A stretch of DNA of 64,000 bases, taken from NCBI GenBank assembly GCA_963514095.1, contig OY741281.1:11106028-11170027 (forward strand), given 5' to 3'. Each line of letters opens with the position of its first letter. Position 1 is the stretch's first letter. This document shows, in pieces, positions 50,461-62,349 of the stretch. Source of the DNA: Eutrigla gurnardus. Its lineage: Eukaryota > Chordata > Actinopteri > Perciformes > Triglidae. Made by a program: the position numbers and the translations under genes. The notes under the pieces were generated by a model that did no database searches, had not been told where the DNA came from, and saw only the letters and a list, made by a program, of their open reading frames with translations.

Positions 50461-52189
50461 TATACACACATACACAGATAATGACTGATAGCTTTGCAGT
50501 CTGTCACCACCCGGAAAGAAGGAAGAGTTTCTCTGTTTTCTTCGAGTAATTGTTTGAAAAGTTTCTCATCCTTTGCACTCTGTGAGAGATAATGAGTCAT
50601 TTACATTCCAACCATCTCTTGACGTGAAACGTCGACGGCAGGTGGTGAGGGTTATGAAGAAAAGCATTGTCTTTGGTGTCTTATTTACGCTGATGGAAAT
50701 ACGTCTGCGTTCTCTTTTTGTTTTTAAGCGTTCAAAGCTTGTTTAGTCTCATTTAACTCTGCTAATCGCGTCGGCTTCAATGTGTGTGTGAGTCTGTGTG
50801 CATGTGAGTTTGCATTTGTTTTTACATTATACACCCTGGAGAACCGGAGTGTAAACTTTAATATTTCATTCATGTGTGTGATGTGCAGGAAGTAGAAAGT
50901 CTTGATGATTAGTTTGTAAGTGCGAGGGCGGGAGTAGGTAGTCGTCTCATCATTAAACATCCCTTGAATACAAGATGATATCCTGGAAGTAAACAGCACT
51001 TTGGTGAAGCAATTTTTTTTTAAAGCTGTCACAGTTCATATTTTGTTGATTGTCTGTGACACGCAGTGAAAGTTCAGCCGCAATGCATGAAGAAACATAC
51101 TAATGCGACAATAGAGGCAGGGAAGTTAGCTAGCATACATGGATGTTAATGATAAAGTCTACTTACTTTACTTACTCAGTGAGCCACATTTTAAAGTGCT
51201 ATATTCATTTTTAACGTTTTGCATTGTACGTCTTTTATTTTATATTCTGTCTGAGTATAAATGAAGAAATGTGATGGGTAAAAAACGACTCCCATATTGT
51301 CCCTTTAATCACTGTATCCCTTGACGAACACTCACCAATTAAGGAATGAATTGAATGCTGTGAGACAGGATTTTACACGTGTAAGACAGTTGCCCATCTC
51401 TTTGTTGCAGGCTTTAGTTTGTTTTAAACTTGGTGCAAGTTTAAAACTACAGCTGATACTTTGAAGTGTTTCCCCCGTGTGCACCACAAGAGCCCCGCAC
51501 TCTTCGAAAAGACGCTGCCTGTTCAATTTGAATAGAATAGAGGCCATGAAAGAGCATACATTTGCAAATAGTTTGCATCTAATTTAGCAAAACGTGAATA
51601 ACATTTTAAGAATGGCACATAACCACCTCATTTGTCTGCTTTTAAAATCAGAAAAGATAAGTGCTCTTTCACTTACTTTGGCTTTTAAGGGTGAAATCCA
51701 ATTTACTTCTGCGTAGTGTGCCATTTGTTATGTTTTCCAAGGCAGAAAGGTCGTTTTCTTTCAAAACTAATTTGGCCCTTATTGAAGCCGTTTACATTCC
51801 AAGTATTACCTTGGTTTTTGTTCAACAAAAGCACTGGAATTACTCAAGTTGGTGTCTAAACTTCAATTGGACATTGTTGTTCCCGGGAGTCTGTGTTTTC
51901 CTGTCCTGCCCGACTTCTGTTAATATTAATACCAACTCCAAATGCAGATGGAAAGACAGAGCTTGGTCCAGATTTCTGCCTAAAAGTCTGTTTTTCTCAC
52001 TGCTGTCCCGCTGGCTCCTGGTGATGTTGGGACACTGAGTGTCCTGAGGTAACTTTTGTTGGGATAGAACACTAAAATTAAATGTAATTTTATTGTTATA
52101 TTTCTTTTTCTATGAATTTGTTCTTGTGCATTTGGTCAAATTCAGATTCAAGTGTTTGCTATGAATGGCTTCACAGCACAGAATTATGA

Positions 52190-52425
52190 CCAGTGGCGAT
52201 AGACGTAGACTATAGAGACATTAAAGCCACACAAATTCCAATATGACTGTCCAGACAGAGGTCAGAAAGCAGACCTGTGTGCAATTAAGTACCATATATG
52301 AAAGTGGGCCAAATCAGAATTTAAAAGGTCATTCCATATGATTTGCATTGTTTACTGTTGTGAAAAAAACTGTGTCACATCAGATTTGGGCCACTTTTTC
52401 CTGCAAAGTGAACGTACCATTTGTA
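52190..52425 (+). repeat. dispersed repeat with imperfect inverted arms
   Basis: GAAAGTGGGCCAAATCAGAA at about 52300 and ATCAGATTTGGGCCACTTTT at about 52380 are near reverse complements. The second block followed by CCTGC...GTGAACGTA matches a dispersed repeat I recall from fish genomes (CAGATTTGGGCCACTTT then GTGTGAACG). It is non-coding, possibly derived from a non-autonomous DNA transposon. Boundaries are approximate. Confidence 0.5.
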
Positions 52426-53000
52426 CAACGGTGTATAATGTATTTTTTTATGGCACTTATTTAAACAACGGTCTTACAGCTGGTGCATTGCATTGTTTGA
52501 CGTGTGTTGCCTTTTTAAGAATCAGGCCAACAGGCTAAAGAAGCCGTACGTGTCCTCACAAAAACCCCAGAGTCCTTTTCAAATGAAACCGCAGCAGAGA
52601 ATAAATCCCTCGCTTTGCCATTATGTGCCATTCTTGTTTGTATCTCACTTCTGTGGGATTCAACATAAGTGGTGTTTTGTGCCTGCTGTGAGGCTGTCTG
52701 AATGAGATGAGTTTTTGATGTTGGAGAAATTATGTTAGTGACGTGTGGGTGGAGAAAATTACAAATTGACTCCACAATTGAAGCATGCTAGAGCAGAGTG
52801 GACACACACACCCCTGAGCTCACCTCTGCATGAGTGGAAGCTGGTTTATTGTGACACTAAACATGGTTTGAACTGGCTCATATGTAACAGTGACATTTAT
52901 TTAGTTAGGTTTTTTATATTATGTAACTTTTTACAAGGCAGAAATGTGTCTCCGGTGAATTGCCTTCAGCTAAAATATCTCTCTGTCTTTCTTTCCGTAG

Positions 53001-53070
53001 CTCTCCTGAAGGCATGTGCTGATGGAGCTGCCAATCACCTTTATGACATCACTGCTGGAGTCGGAGACAA
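53001..53070 (+). CDS. tpk1: tpk1 coding exon 3: ADG-AN motif exon
   Basis: Completes Ala40 and encodes residues 41-62 plus two bases of codon 63: ALLKACADGAANHLYDIT then AGVGD. It aligns with the ALLRACADGGANRLYDIT segment of vertebrate TPK1, which helps form the nucleotide/pyrophosphate site; Asp47 of the motif is retained. Position 49 is Ala where the family usually has Gly, and position 52 is His where Arg is usual. Acceptor CCGTAG|CT, donor ACAA|GTGAGT, phase 2. The reading frame is intact, so the changes are substitutions, not decay. Confidence 0.95.
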
Positions 53071-53274
53071 GTGAGTCTGCCTTGCGTTTTTACATTTGCA
53101 TGAGTGACTTTGTGTTTTCTCTTATGTCTACCTCTGTGCATGCATCTGTTTGGTTACCCTTGGGAGAAAGACGAAAACATTGACAAACACTGTTATTTTA
53201 TAGCATTGTGTCTGTTTTTAAGCAGTACTCTGTGCGTGAGTGTTTGAGGTGAGAAAATGCACCCTGTTTATGTA

Positions 53275-53276
<2 letters not shown>

Positions 53277-53324
<48 letters not shown>
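53277..53324 (+). repeat. (GT)23 microsatellite
   Basis: GT tract starting 207 nt downstream of the exon 3 donor. Confidence 0.97.
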
Positions 53325-53328
<4 letters not shown>

Positions 53329-54847
53329 ATTCTGCAACCTCATTTGGTGTTTGTGTGTGGCTAATGGAGGTCTGCTGTCAGGACAACGATGGATCTGGGG
53401 TTCCCTGTCTCCCTGAAGTGTTGAGGCTTTCACGTTAATACCCTGAGTGCGAGCATGACTGTGTATTTTTTTTTCAGGGTGTGAATGTGATGTGTGTGTG
53501 TGTGTCCGTGTTTGTCTCTCTACATGCGTGATAACAGCCGTTTGGGGTTGTAGACATCTGAGGTGAGGACATATTTGCACAGGGACATGTCCATTCGCAC
53601 CTTTTCACCAGGCCATCTTATTCTTGTCATTGAGGTTCGGACTCAAGGTTAAAGTTGAACGTACCTTTTTACAACTAATGTAAAAATATTAAGGATTTGC
53701 AGATAAACTAATATTTTAAACTACCAAGTTTTATTCACTGATTACCAATAACATTTTTGCAAAACAACTTCACGAAAACAGCAATGCTGTAATAATGTTT
53801 AAAGATATGAAAGTTAAGTCTGGAAAAGAAATGGAGAGTCAAGATTTGGGCTTTATTGTCCATTCCTAATAGCATGATGAATACATTAAAAAAGCAACAT
53901 CATGACAACTTTAGTATGATAGTATTGCTTCGTGGATCGACAATCTCAGCCAATCAAGAGCATAAACGAGCCGCGGTAGATTAATTTAATTACAAAGTTC
54001 AGTGATGACTCAGATTACCACAATAAATGCTCAACCAACAGCAACTGTTTTATAATGTTGACGTGTGCTTCTAGATGGAAATGAGGCTGCATGGATTAAA
54101 ATAGATTAAAGAGTATGTAAGTACTGACAGTTACAGTTTTATGAGGGATGAAAGAATAAATGCGGTCCTCGCTAGTGCAGTAGGACAAACATGTATGTGT
54201 TCGGTGTGGCTGCGAGCATGTACATGTGCTTTTATTCACAGAATTTTCCAAATAAAACTAGCCATGTATCTCTGTCACAGAGTGTGAGTTTGAGCTTGTT
54301 TGGCCTGCTGGCAGAGGCATCGCTCATACTTGTGTCTTTTTGTGCGACACAGCAGATTCATTTTCTGACCCTCCAGACCGAGCTCAGTCAGCAGCCTGTA
54401 CAGTGGTGCTGACAGCCTGCAGGCCTCCCTTTTAGCCCGATCACTCCCAACCCAAACAGCAGCTATCCTGAAAAGTTAAACGTTCTACAGGAAGGGTGGA
54501 GAAGGAGGGTTGTCTACGGATGGGGATGTGTAAATCAATCACCAGCAAGTTAAGATGTATTTAACCTAACATTAACTTAAGTAATTGGCTACAGAGAGGG
54601 GGAGGAGGGGAGGGAAGGAGGTGGAGATGCAAGTAATCAATCAAAGCCAAACTTTATGAGTCAGAGAACAGCTGCACATAATCAAATAGAGGGAGATAGG
54701 AGAGACGCAGGGACAGAAAACTACCAAACAACTGATTGTTAGATAAATGCAATCTTCAGACCAAGATAAATATGTAATACATATGAGCCAGTGTGTGGGA
54801 GTGTTTGCGGACTTTCATTTTTCTTCCCCCAACATGTGGCACTGTTA

Positions 54848-54872
54848 CCCCCCCCCCCCCCCCCCCCCCCCC
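54848..54872 (+). repeat. C25 homopolymer
   Basis: Twenty-five consecutive C residues, so the opposite strand has a G25 run. Confidence 0.95.
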
Positions 54873-55020
54873 TTTCATTTGCCTGTAGGAAAACTGTGCC
54901 TGAGGTGGTGTTTTGAGGACATACCGGAATTGAAATTTGTAGGGCTACAATTCGTTTTTTTAATATTTTCTTTGAAATGTAAATGATGGCACTCTGAAAA
55001 AGCAAAGGCCTTAATCAGTG

Positions 55021-55022
<2 letters not shown>

Positions 55023-55091
<69 letters not shown>
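55023..55091 (+). repeat. (GT)34 microsatellite
   Basis: Uninterrupted GT tract. Confidence 0.97.
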
Positions 55092-55094
<3 letters not shown>

Positions 55095-56786
55095 CAATCA
55101 TCATTAACATCCATGCATGTATACAGACGTACTGCACATTTAATTACCGACTTCTTTAGTTTACGGCTGGTAAACTGGCACAATCAGCCAGTAAATACTT
55201 AGAGCTTAAGAAAAATCCCCATCCAGTCGGTGCTGGGAGTCCTAGGTACTACTAAGAGTTGGAGCTCAGGTGGGTCTCAACAAGGCTGTGATGAGTTTGA
55301 AAACAGCATTGATTTAAAGTTGTGTTGAGCTGTTAAAGAATGTCTTTGTGTGTCCTTTGCTGTATTGAATCTGCTGCTGTCAAATGCATTACTCATTTTG
55401 TATTGTGTGTTTAGTTTGATACGACAACACAACATGGTTTTGCCCCTTTTTTCATCCGACACACACAAGGACACTGCCCTTCACACACTAGAATACAGCT
55501 GCTCTATAATAAAGGTTTTGCTCTTTGCATATTATCAGCAAGTGATTTAATTTTACAGAACTCGCATCATTCAAAGGAGTGCCCTAAAATGGCTTTTATG
55601 GGGGCTTCTTCGTCGGCGCTAAGATCACCTGGCTACCCTGTAAATGTCTAAATGAAATAGCATTTGCTTTAATTTGCAGATCTAATCAAATCAAATCCTC
55701 TTAGAGGGTAAGAAGTCGAGAGATGGATGAACAGGGAGGGGGAATATGGGAGGAGGTAATTGTAGGAAAGCTGTGTGATAGCTCAAGATTATTCCATAAG
55801 AAACATATTTCAGATAGTGGCACTTTCTATCTGCCTCTAATTCAATTTGTTATTTCTTTATGCTCACCAGACAGGCTAACGGCTATGTGTGATGATTATA
55901 GTACTTTAATTAGGTCAGTATCTCTCCGCAGCACCACATGTGAGTTGAATTAAATGCAGATGGGGTCAGCGAAGATTTCGAAGGCTGTTGATATTTGTGT
56001 ACAATCTATTTAATAATGTGTCATATAATCCATTCAACGCTCCCTTCAACGATGCTGTATAGTTGACGAATGTATGACTGCTGTGGTATCAAGAATCTCA
56101 TGACCTAAAAACAGGTCAATAATTAAGAGGACTTCATTGCTAATGAAACTGGGCGGCAGGGGGGTGAGAGCCTCATGGATCAGCCGATGACGACTCCTTC
56201 CTCTAATTGGTTTCGGCGCTCGTAAAAACGTGCTTTTTCCATTTTGCACTCAACATGAATCAAAGCAATACGCTGAGTCGTTTTGCAATAGTGTGGTACT
56301 TTGTTTAAATGATGGCTTCTTTGTTGCATCTTTGCTAGCTGGTTATAATGTGTCATGTGATGTCACAGCACGAGCTCTGTTCTGTTGGCAGTAACTTCAA
56401 TGCTGAATGGGCAGTAATTAGCTAACTAATACTGATTTTATTTAGGTCTTTATTATCATATTTTTTGTTCAGAAGCTCATGGCCAAACTAGGTTTCTTCT
56501 GCTTTGTTTAGCCCAGCTATTCTCCCACTATATACTCCCTACGCTGCTACACTCCAAGTGGAGTTTGTCTTATGGACTGATGCAAAAAAAGACATGCTGA
56601 GTTGAGTTGACACACTGGACCTTACCTTTCAACACGAGGCTTTGCACTTTTGTTTTACATTGTTTTCTCATCAGTTGTTGTTAAATGTATTGTTATTATA
56701 ATTGTAACAATAAAGGTTTATTAAAATGATGCATTCCCCATCTCCCTAGTATACTTATTAGCCCAAAGAATAATTCTGGAAGTTAA

Positions 56787-56922
<136 letters not shown>

Positions 56923-58421
56923 ACCATCCTGCTGATTTCCTTTGGAATTAAACACTGCTGGGATCATAGGATCACCGTTGGATGATGAAATCCAGCTACA
57001 TCCGTTGGTAGACAGGTGTTTCAATGCCGATTAACACAAGCATGTTAATGACACGTGTACATTAGCATGCAAGCAAGCTCACACTAATAAGCCTTGAGAT
57101 CTTGCTAATTGGAATCTTTGTTGCAGTGAGATAATAAGATCTCTGTACTGCTTTATTATGAAACCAGACCCGACTCACATCTACAAACCAGCAAGTCCTC
57201 ATATCTTAATATGACAAAAGGTAATGTGTTAGTGCCTTCCAAAAGAACTCTTATGAATATAAAAACAATAAATTAATCTGGTCATTGTCATGTAACTAAA
57301 ACTACTATGTTGGTTTTTTTCCAATGTGACCACAATGGTTTCCGCTGGCTGTTGGGAAATCACAGGATGGTGCTTCCAGTGCAAAATCAGCCCAAACATC
57401 CCTGAGAGAAAACAGTCGATGCAAGAGGTTGCATTTGGACAAATGTCCAATTATGTGATTTTACTGATGAAGACAGTCTCCCAAAAACACATGCAATCAG
57501 CCAACTCTATTACACACACACACACGCAAAACTTGACAAGTTATTTATTGCCAAAAAATCACTTGTTGTTGATACGAGAATCTGTGAGTTTGTCTCTTCA
57601 CCTTCATATCGGAATTCATACGTGCCAAAGTGCTTTGCTTTGGCTTGTTTATGTATTTAGGTCATTACTGATGTCATCCAAAATAATCCCTCCTCCTCTT
57701 CACTGGCTCTCCTCCTCTGATTGGGAGATGGGAGCGATGAGAGGACTAATCAGAGCGGCATCTCTTCAAGTGATGAAAAGAGGAGAAAAAGGGAGAAGAG
57801 TGTTCGCCATGCTGTGATTCAGGAGATGATGAAAGATATGAAGGAACAAGAGAATATAAACAATCTGGTGTAATTGAGTGGTCATATGGAAGTATGGTGT
57901 CAGGCTTTACTTGATTAAAACAAAGACGAGAAGTATAAGATAGAGGAAGAGAATGTTTTTTTTTATCTTAATGAAGTGGTTAGATTGGCGGAAATTGCCC
58001 CAGTTACATAGAAAATTAAGTATTGCCGAGCGGAAATGAGAGGAGATTGGAAGAGGGTTCCCGAGGCGGCAGGGGAAGGGGAGGTGTGGGTTGGAAGGCA
58101 GAGGTAAAAGAAGAAAAAAAAAAGCAGACAAAAAGGACACACAAGTGGGCTGATAGACAAACTCACACACACCCACACACAGGCAAAGGTCACGCAGCCA
58201 TCCCACCACCCGGCATTCGGACAAACCAGCAGTAAAATGCTCTATTTCCCATCCAAATTAAACTGTCAGTTAATATTAATGTGGAAGTGAAGACTGTCAG
58301 ACACACAGACACACACAAACAGCTATACGCTCACGTACACGGGCACAAACACAGAATTTAGAATCTCGCCTGGTCAATTAGTATGAGCCGATGGAGTCAT
58401 GCACACAGGTCACAATGGGAA

Positions 58422-58424
58422 GTG

Positions 58425-58459
<35 letters not shown>

Positions 58460-58480
58460 ATCTTGTGTGTGTGTGTGCGC
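58422..58480 (+). repeat. (GT)n microsatellite, interrupted
   Basis: Three GT runs separated by TT and ATCTT. Confidence 0.92.
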
Positions 58481-58577
58481 ATAAACCTCTGATCTGGCGC
58501 AGTGCCACGTCTCGGCAAATCTGTCATATGAAGGTTATTTCTGAATGGAGATGCAATTTTAGCGTCTGTATTATAAG

Positions 58578-58598
58578 TCGGGGAGGGGGGGGGGGGGT
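58578..58598 (+). repeat. G-rich run
   Basis: GGGGA followed by a run of about 14 G residues. Confidence 0.85.
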
Positions 58599-58857
58599 TG
58601 TGTGTAGGCTATTGCCGTGCCTGTGAATGTGTTTTCGTGCACACGGAAAGTGTGTCCGAGCTCAGGTCGGGTTGTGCTTGATTGTCTTGTGTTTGTGTGC
58701 GTGTGGCAGTGCATTGCATACAATTGCTGTTCTGTTTGTCTTGCTGTATCTTGTTGGTGTGAATGTGGAAGCTGAGGAGGGAGCGAGGGAATAATCCTTC
58801 TGTATCTCTTTCTTCAACCGACCGGAACATCGCTCTCGCCTCTTGCTGGGGAGAGCG

Positions 58858-58920
58858 CACACACAAACACACACACACACACACACATACACACACGCAC
58901 ACACACACACACACATACGC
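58858..58920 (+). repeat. (CA)n microsatellite, interrupted
   Basis: CA tract with AA, TA and GC interruptions. Confidence 0.93.
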
Positions 58921-59027
58921 ACCACCCAACCAACCAACCATGAAATCGTAATGTCAGACCTGTTAATGCCTCTAGATAGCAGCAACTGCATCCCTGCGTG
59001 GTCCTGCACCTTACACATAAGCAAGCA

Positions 59028-59047
59028 AACACACACACACACACACA
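59028..59047 (+). repeat. (CA)10 microsatellite
   Basis: Short CA tract. Confidence 0.9.
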
Positions 59048-60163
59048 ATGGAATAAACAGAGAGCTATCTGTCTCTCTCTGACAGGAATGTTCTCCTCAG
59101 TAGTGGCTGGTAGATTTCTGGTTGTTTTCACTGATATCTGCTGCAGACTTGTTAATTCTTACACCCTGGGAATGCATGCTGCCTCAAATCACCGTTGTAC
59201 TTGGCTGAATGAAATACATAGGGAAATTTGTATTCAGGATGCAACGCTTGCATGCACGTATATCCCAAACCTCCAGCCCAGTTTAATTTGCTGTTGTAAT
59301 CCTCTTAATTGCATGTATTAACATAGTATTTCAGCAAGGTTTATGCCGTTAACACCTAATATTCTGTATCACTTCATTTCGGGATCATTGTGTCTGTTTT
59401 CTGAGAGGCAATTCGGGGTTATGCGAGTCATAACCCATGGGGATGTAGGGCTGGGTGAATTCATTTTTATGCCAATAAATTGCATTTTGATTTTGTTTCT
59501 CCTTCCTATAAAATGACATGCTTACAGTGGCCTTACGGTCACAGGAAACACATTTTTAAACCTGTGCAGGTTCATTTGCATCCTCTAAGCATGTGTTCCT
59601 GCAACCATAAAAGTTTACATATATTTGTTTAATACATACTGATTGCTCTCTATTCCTCTCCACTTTTTATTACTGAAAGCATTTTTTGTGCAAACGGCCA
59701 TCATTGGCAGATATACAGAAGATAAATAATATCTATGAGAAAATAATTTTCATCATTTTAATCCATTCCATGTCAGTGTTTATCTCAGGGATGCTACAGA
59801 AATCGTGTGCTGCAGAACACAAGTCTGTATCGCTTTTGTTTTTTCGTTTTTCTTCATTCTGTCCTCCAGTCCACATAAATAAAGCCATTCTTGAAACAGA
59901 CAACAGAGACCTTATTTCACCATTTACTCCCCCAATACACTGTGTTGATTGAACACATGTTTCAAACCGTCAAATTGCACTGTGACCTGCAGTCAAACCG
60001 AGTCGTCGGTTCTAATGGAGAATGCAGTCAGTCAGTGTAATGGAACGGGCCAATATCTGATGAACACCAGGTACATCATGCTCTGTTTATTTGTGCGCGT
60101 GCGAGAGATTGGCTGCGTATGTGTGCGCTTTCACACCGATCTATGCATCTCTCTTCAGCCAGC

Positions 60164-60182
60164 CGTGTGTGTGCGTGTGTGT

Positions 60183-60213
<31 letters not shown>
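60164..60213 (+). repeat. (GT)n microsatellite, interrupted
   Basis: GT tract with GC and CT interruptions, ending 227 nt before exon 4. Confidence 0.93.
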
Positions 60214-60325
60214 ACAGGGCCAGGCTCAGTGCCACAAAGAATCACCCTGTCAGTCTCCACGTCTCCTCGTCTTCCCCCGGCGGCGTCACTCCCTCGCTGC
60301 ACAGATCAAAGAGCTGACACATGCC

Positions 60326-60440
60326 CCGATGTCCTCTCTCCCCCTTCTCTCTTCAATCCTCGCCTCGCGCTCTCTGTCTCCCTCGCAATCGAAACCCTCT
60401 CCCTCTGTCACTCACCCTCTCTTTCTGTCCTCACACCCAG
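60326..60440 (+). promoter_or_regulatory. extended polypyrimidine tract and acceptor of tpk1 exon 4
   Basis: About 115 nt, strongly C/T-rich, run into CACACCCAG|C. Such a long tract is typical of U2AF binding and often of PTB regulation. A TPK1-matching exon begins immediately after the AG. Confidence 0.6.
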
Positions 60441-60513
60441 CTTCCTCCCCGACTATATCAGTGGGGATTTTGATTCCATTACCGCCGAGGTCAAAGCATT
60501 CTATGCAGACAAG
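60441..60513 (+). CDS. tpk1: tpk1 coding exon 4: GDFDS motif exon
   Basis: Completes Asn63 and encodes residues 64-87: FLPDYISGDFDSITAEVKAF then YADK. It carries the hallmark G-D-F-D-S motif of the TPK catalytic domain at residues 71-75; its two aspartates take part in metal and pyrophosphate binding in the family. It aligns with F-L-P-E-F-I-N-G-D-F-D-S-I of human TPK1. Acceptor CACCCAG|C, donor CAAG|GTGAGT, so the exon enters in phase 2 and leaves in phase 0. No stop or frameshift. Confidence 0.97.
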
Positions 60514-62253
60514 GTGAGTGGAGCCCAACTTACACGCACTCTCAGATCTACAGGTGTAGAAACACGGAGACACACAGAAACAAAAAGCAATAGGACTTGA
60601 CTCCTTAACCTCCGTGGCATGTAGGGGGGCTTTTCCAGCATGGATTGAGGATTTGCACTTTTGTCCACAGCAGCAGGGGTTTTTCTCTTTTTCATAGTAT
60701 ACCCAGTAAATGAGGTTCCCCCATTATAGCGCAAAGTACCACTAAACAAAGACACAGGGTATGAAGACATTTTCTTGCAGAGCAGTGTTTGACAGGTGAA
60801 TTAATGAAGTATGTTTTTGCTTTCAGTATACTGCTGCTTTACGGCTCACAATTACAAAACAAGTAGATACTGGTGGATCGGTTTTGCTGCACACCGTGCA
60901 GTCGTAATCAAATTAAGTAAATCACATGATTGTGTACAGGACTCCTCCATTCCTGCATAATTCCTGGGGTACCCTCAAGAAAGTAATGAGTAATGAGTAA
61001 TGAGTGATAGTTAAAATGAGGGTGGGTTTTGTCAGAAATGCGGGTGTATTTGTGCATGTCTTGATGATTACGTTCAATGATGTGACACAAATATGTCTTG
61101 AAAACCATCATGCCGTGGACTCGAGATGCACAAAGACTCAGTCACAGAGTCACATTTTACAGGTATAAAATTCTGCTGACTCACAAACAGGCCTATCATT
61201 TGATTTTAACAAATAAAATATATTCCATCATACTTATGACCAATCTCCTCCTGAGTTGAACCTCTCTGCTCAAAGCCTGAACACCATTGGTGGCATTAAA
61301 CCTCAGGTGAATCATCTTTAACTTAACCGTACGTAATGTAATGGTGGAGCTTGTTGGGAGTGTTAACATGTTTAAATGTAGAGCCGGTGTGATCTTTGTG
61401 TATCTGCAATAAGCCCCACTCTGATACACACCGTTTACAGTTTGAAATGCAGCGTGCACACACACCATCACACACATTCACACACAGCGATGTAGCTTGC
61501 TTCAGCCGTGACACCCTCCTTTTCCCTTTCACCCTTTCCTCTCTCTCTGTAACTGTCTGTAATATTAGTTATTTTCACAAATGTCACAGGTAGCCCCCCC
61601 CCTTAAAAAAAAAAAAAAACACCAATTCCTTTTTTTTTTTCCATGTGAGAGAACAGACTTTTATGGTAATGTTTAAGGAGCAGAACAATGGGAAAGTTTG
61701 AGGCGTTCCTTCAGAGATTTGTCTGAAACGGTGAATAATTCTGCATAAATGGAAGGGAGAGAACAGAACAGCATATGCAAAGGGAGGGGGGGGAGGCAGG
61801 GATGAGGGAAGAGGAGGGGAGAGGAGGGGAGGCGACAGAGGATGGATGGGATCAAACGGAGCACAGCGAACAAGTTTGTGTGAACTGTTCTGTGTGTGTG
61901 CGTTCGCAAAGTCGGTGTGCTTCAGGAGGAAAGTGACGGTGTATGGAGAGAGAAGACGGAGGGAGAGAAAGCCAGAGTATGGTTGTTTACCTGGATGCTG
62001 TAGTTTAGGGCCACTGACTGGAACCTCTACATTATTCAGCAATACAGCCCACAGACAGCCAGACATGACTAAAACACTGATTTATACCTCTCTCCATCTC
62101 TATCTCATTGTGGTTTTCTGTGCTTTGTTACCCCCCCATCCCTTTCCTCTGTCCCGGTTTTTGTTTTGTTATCTGCGTATGTGTTCATCCATCTGATCGT
62201 GTTGTGCTGCCTGCGTGTGGCTTTCCATTTTTCCTTTCTTTCTCTGTGCTCAG
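60514..62253 (+). other. tpk1: tpk1 intron 4
   Basis: GT-AG intron of 1740 bp, phase 0, with a good pyrimidine tract before GTGCTCAG. It holds an A15 run at 61605-61619 and G-rich sequence at 61785-61840. Nothing else is recognised. Confidence 0.85.
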
Positions 62254-62349
62254 GGGTGCAAGCTGATAGAAACAGCTGACCAGGATCTAACAGACTTCAC
62301 CAAGTGCCTCGCAATCATGTTGGAGGAAATTCAGAGACGCCACTTACAG
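62254..62349 (+). CDS. tpk1: tpk1 coding exon 5: DQDxTDF motif exon
   Basis: Encodes residues 88-119: GCKLIETADQDLTDFTKCLA then IMLEEIQRRHLQ. The D-Q-D-L-T-D-F motif at residues 96-102 is another signature of the family's active site, matching D-Q-D-H-T-D-F-T-K-C-L of human TPK1. Acceptor TGCTCAG|GGG, donor ACAG|GTAAAG, phase 0 at both ends. The next expected segment (V-D-V-I-V-T-L-G-G-L-A-G-R-F-D-Q in human) is not found before 64000, so the gene continues outside the window. Confidence 0.97.

Noticed and set aside
59414..59435. GGGTTATG-CGAGT-CATAACCC inverted repeat
   Set aside because: 8-bp arms are expected by chance several times in a window of this size.
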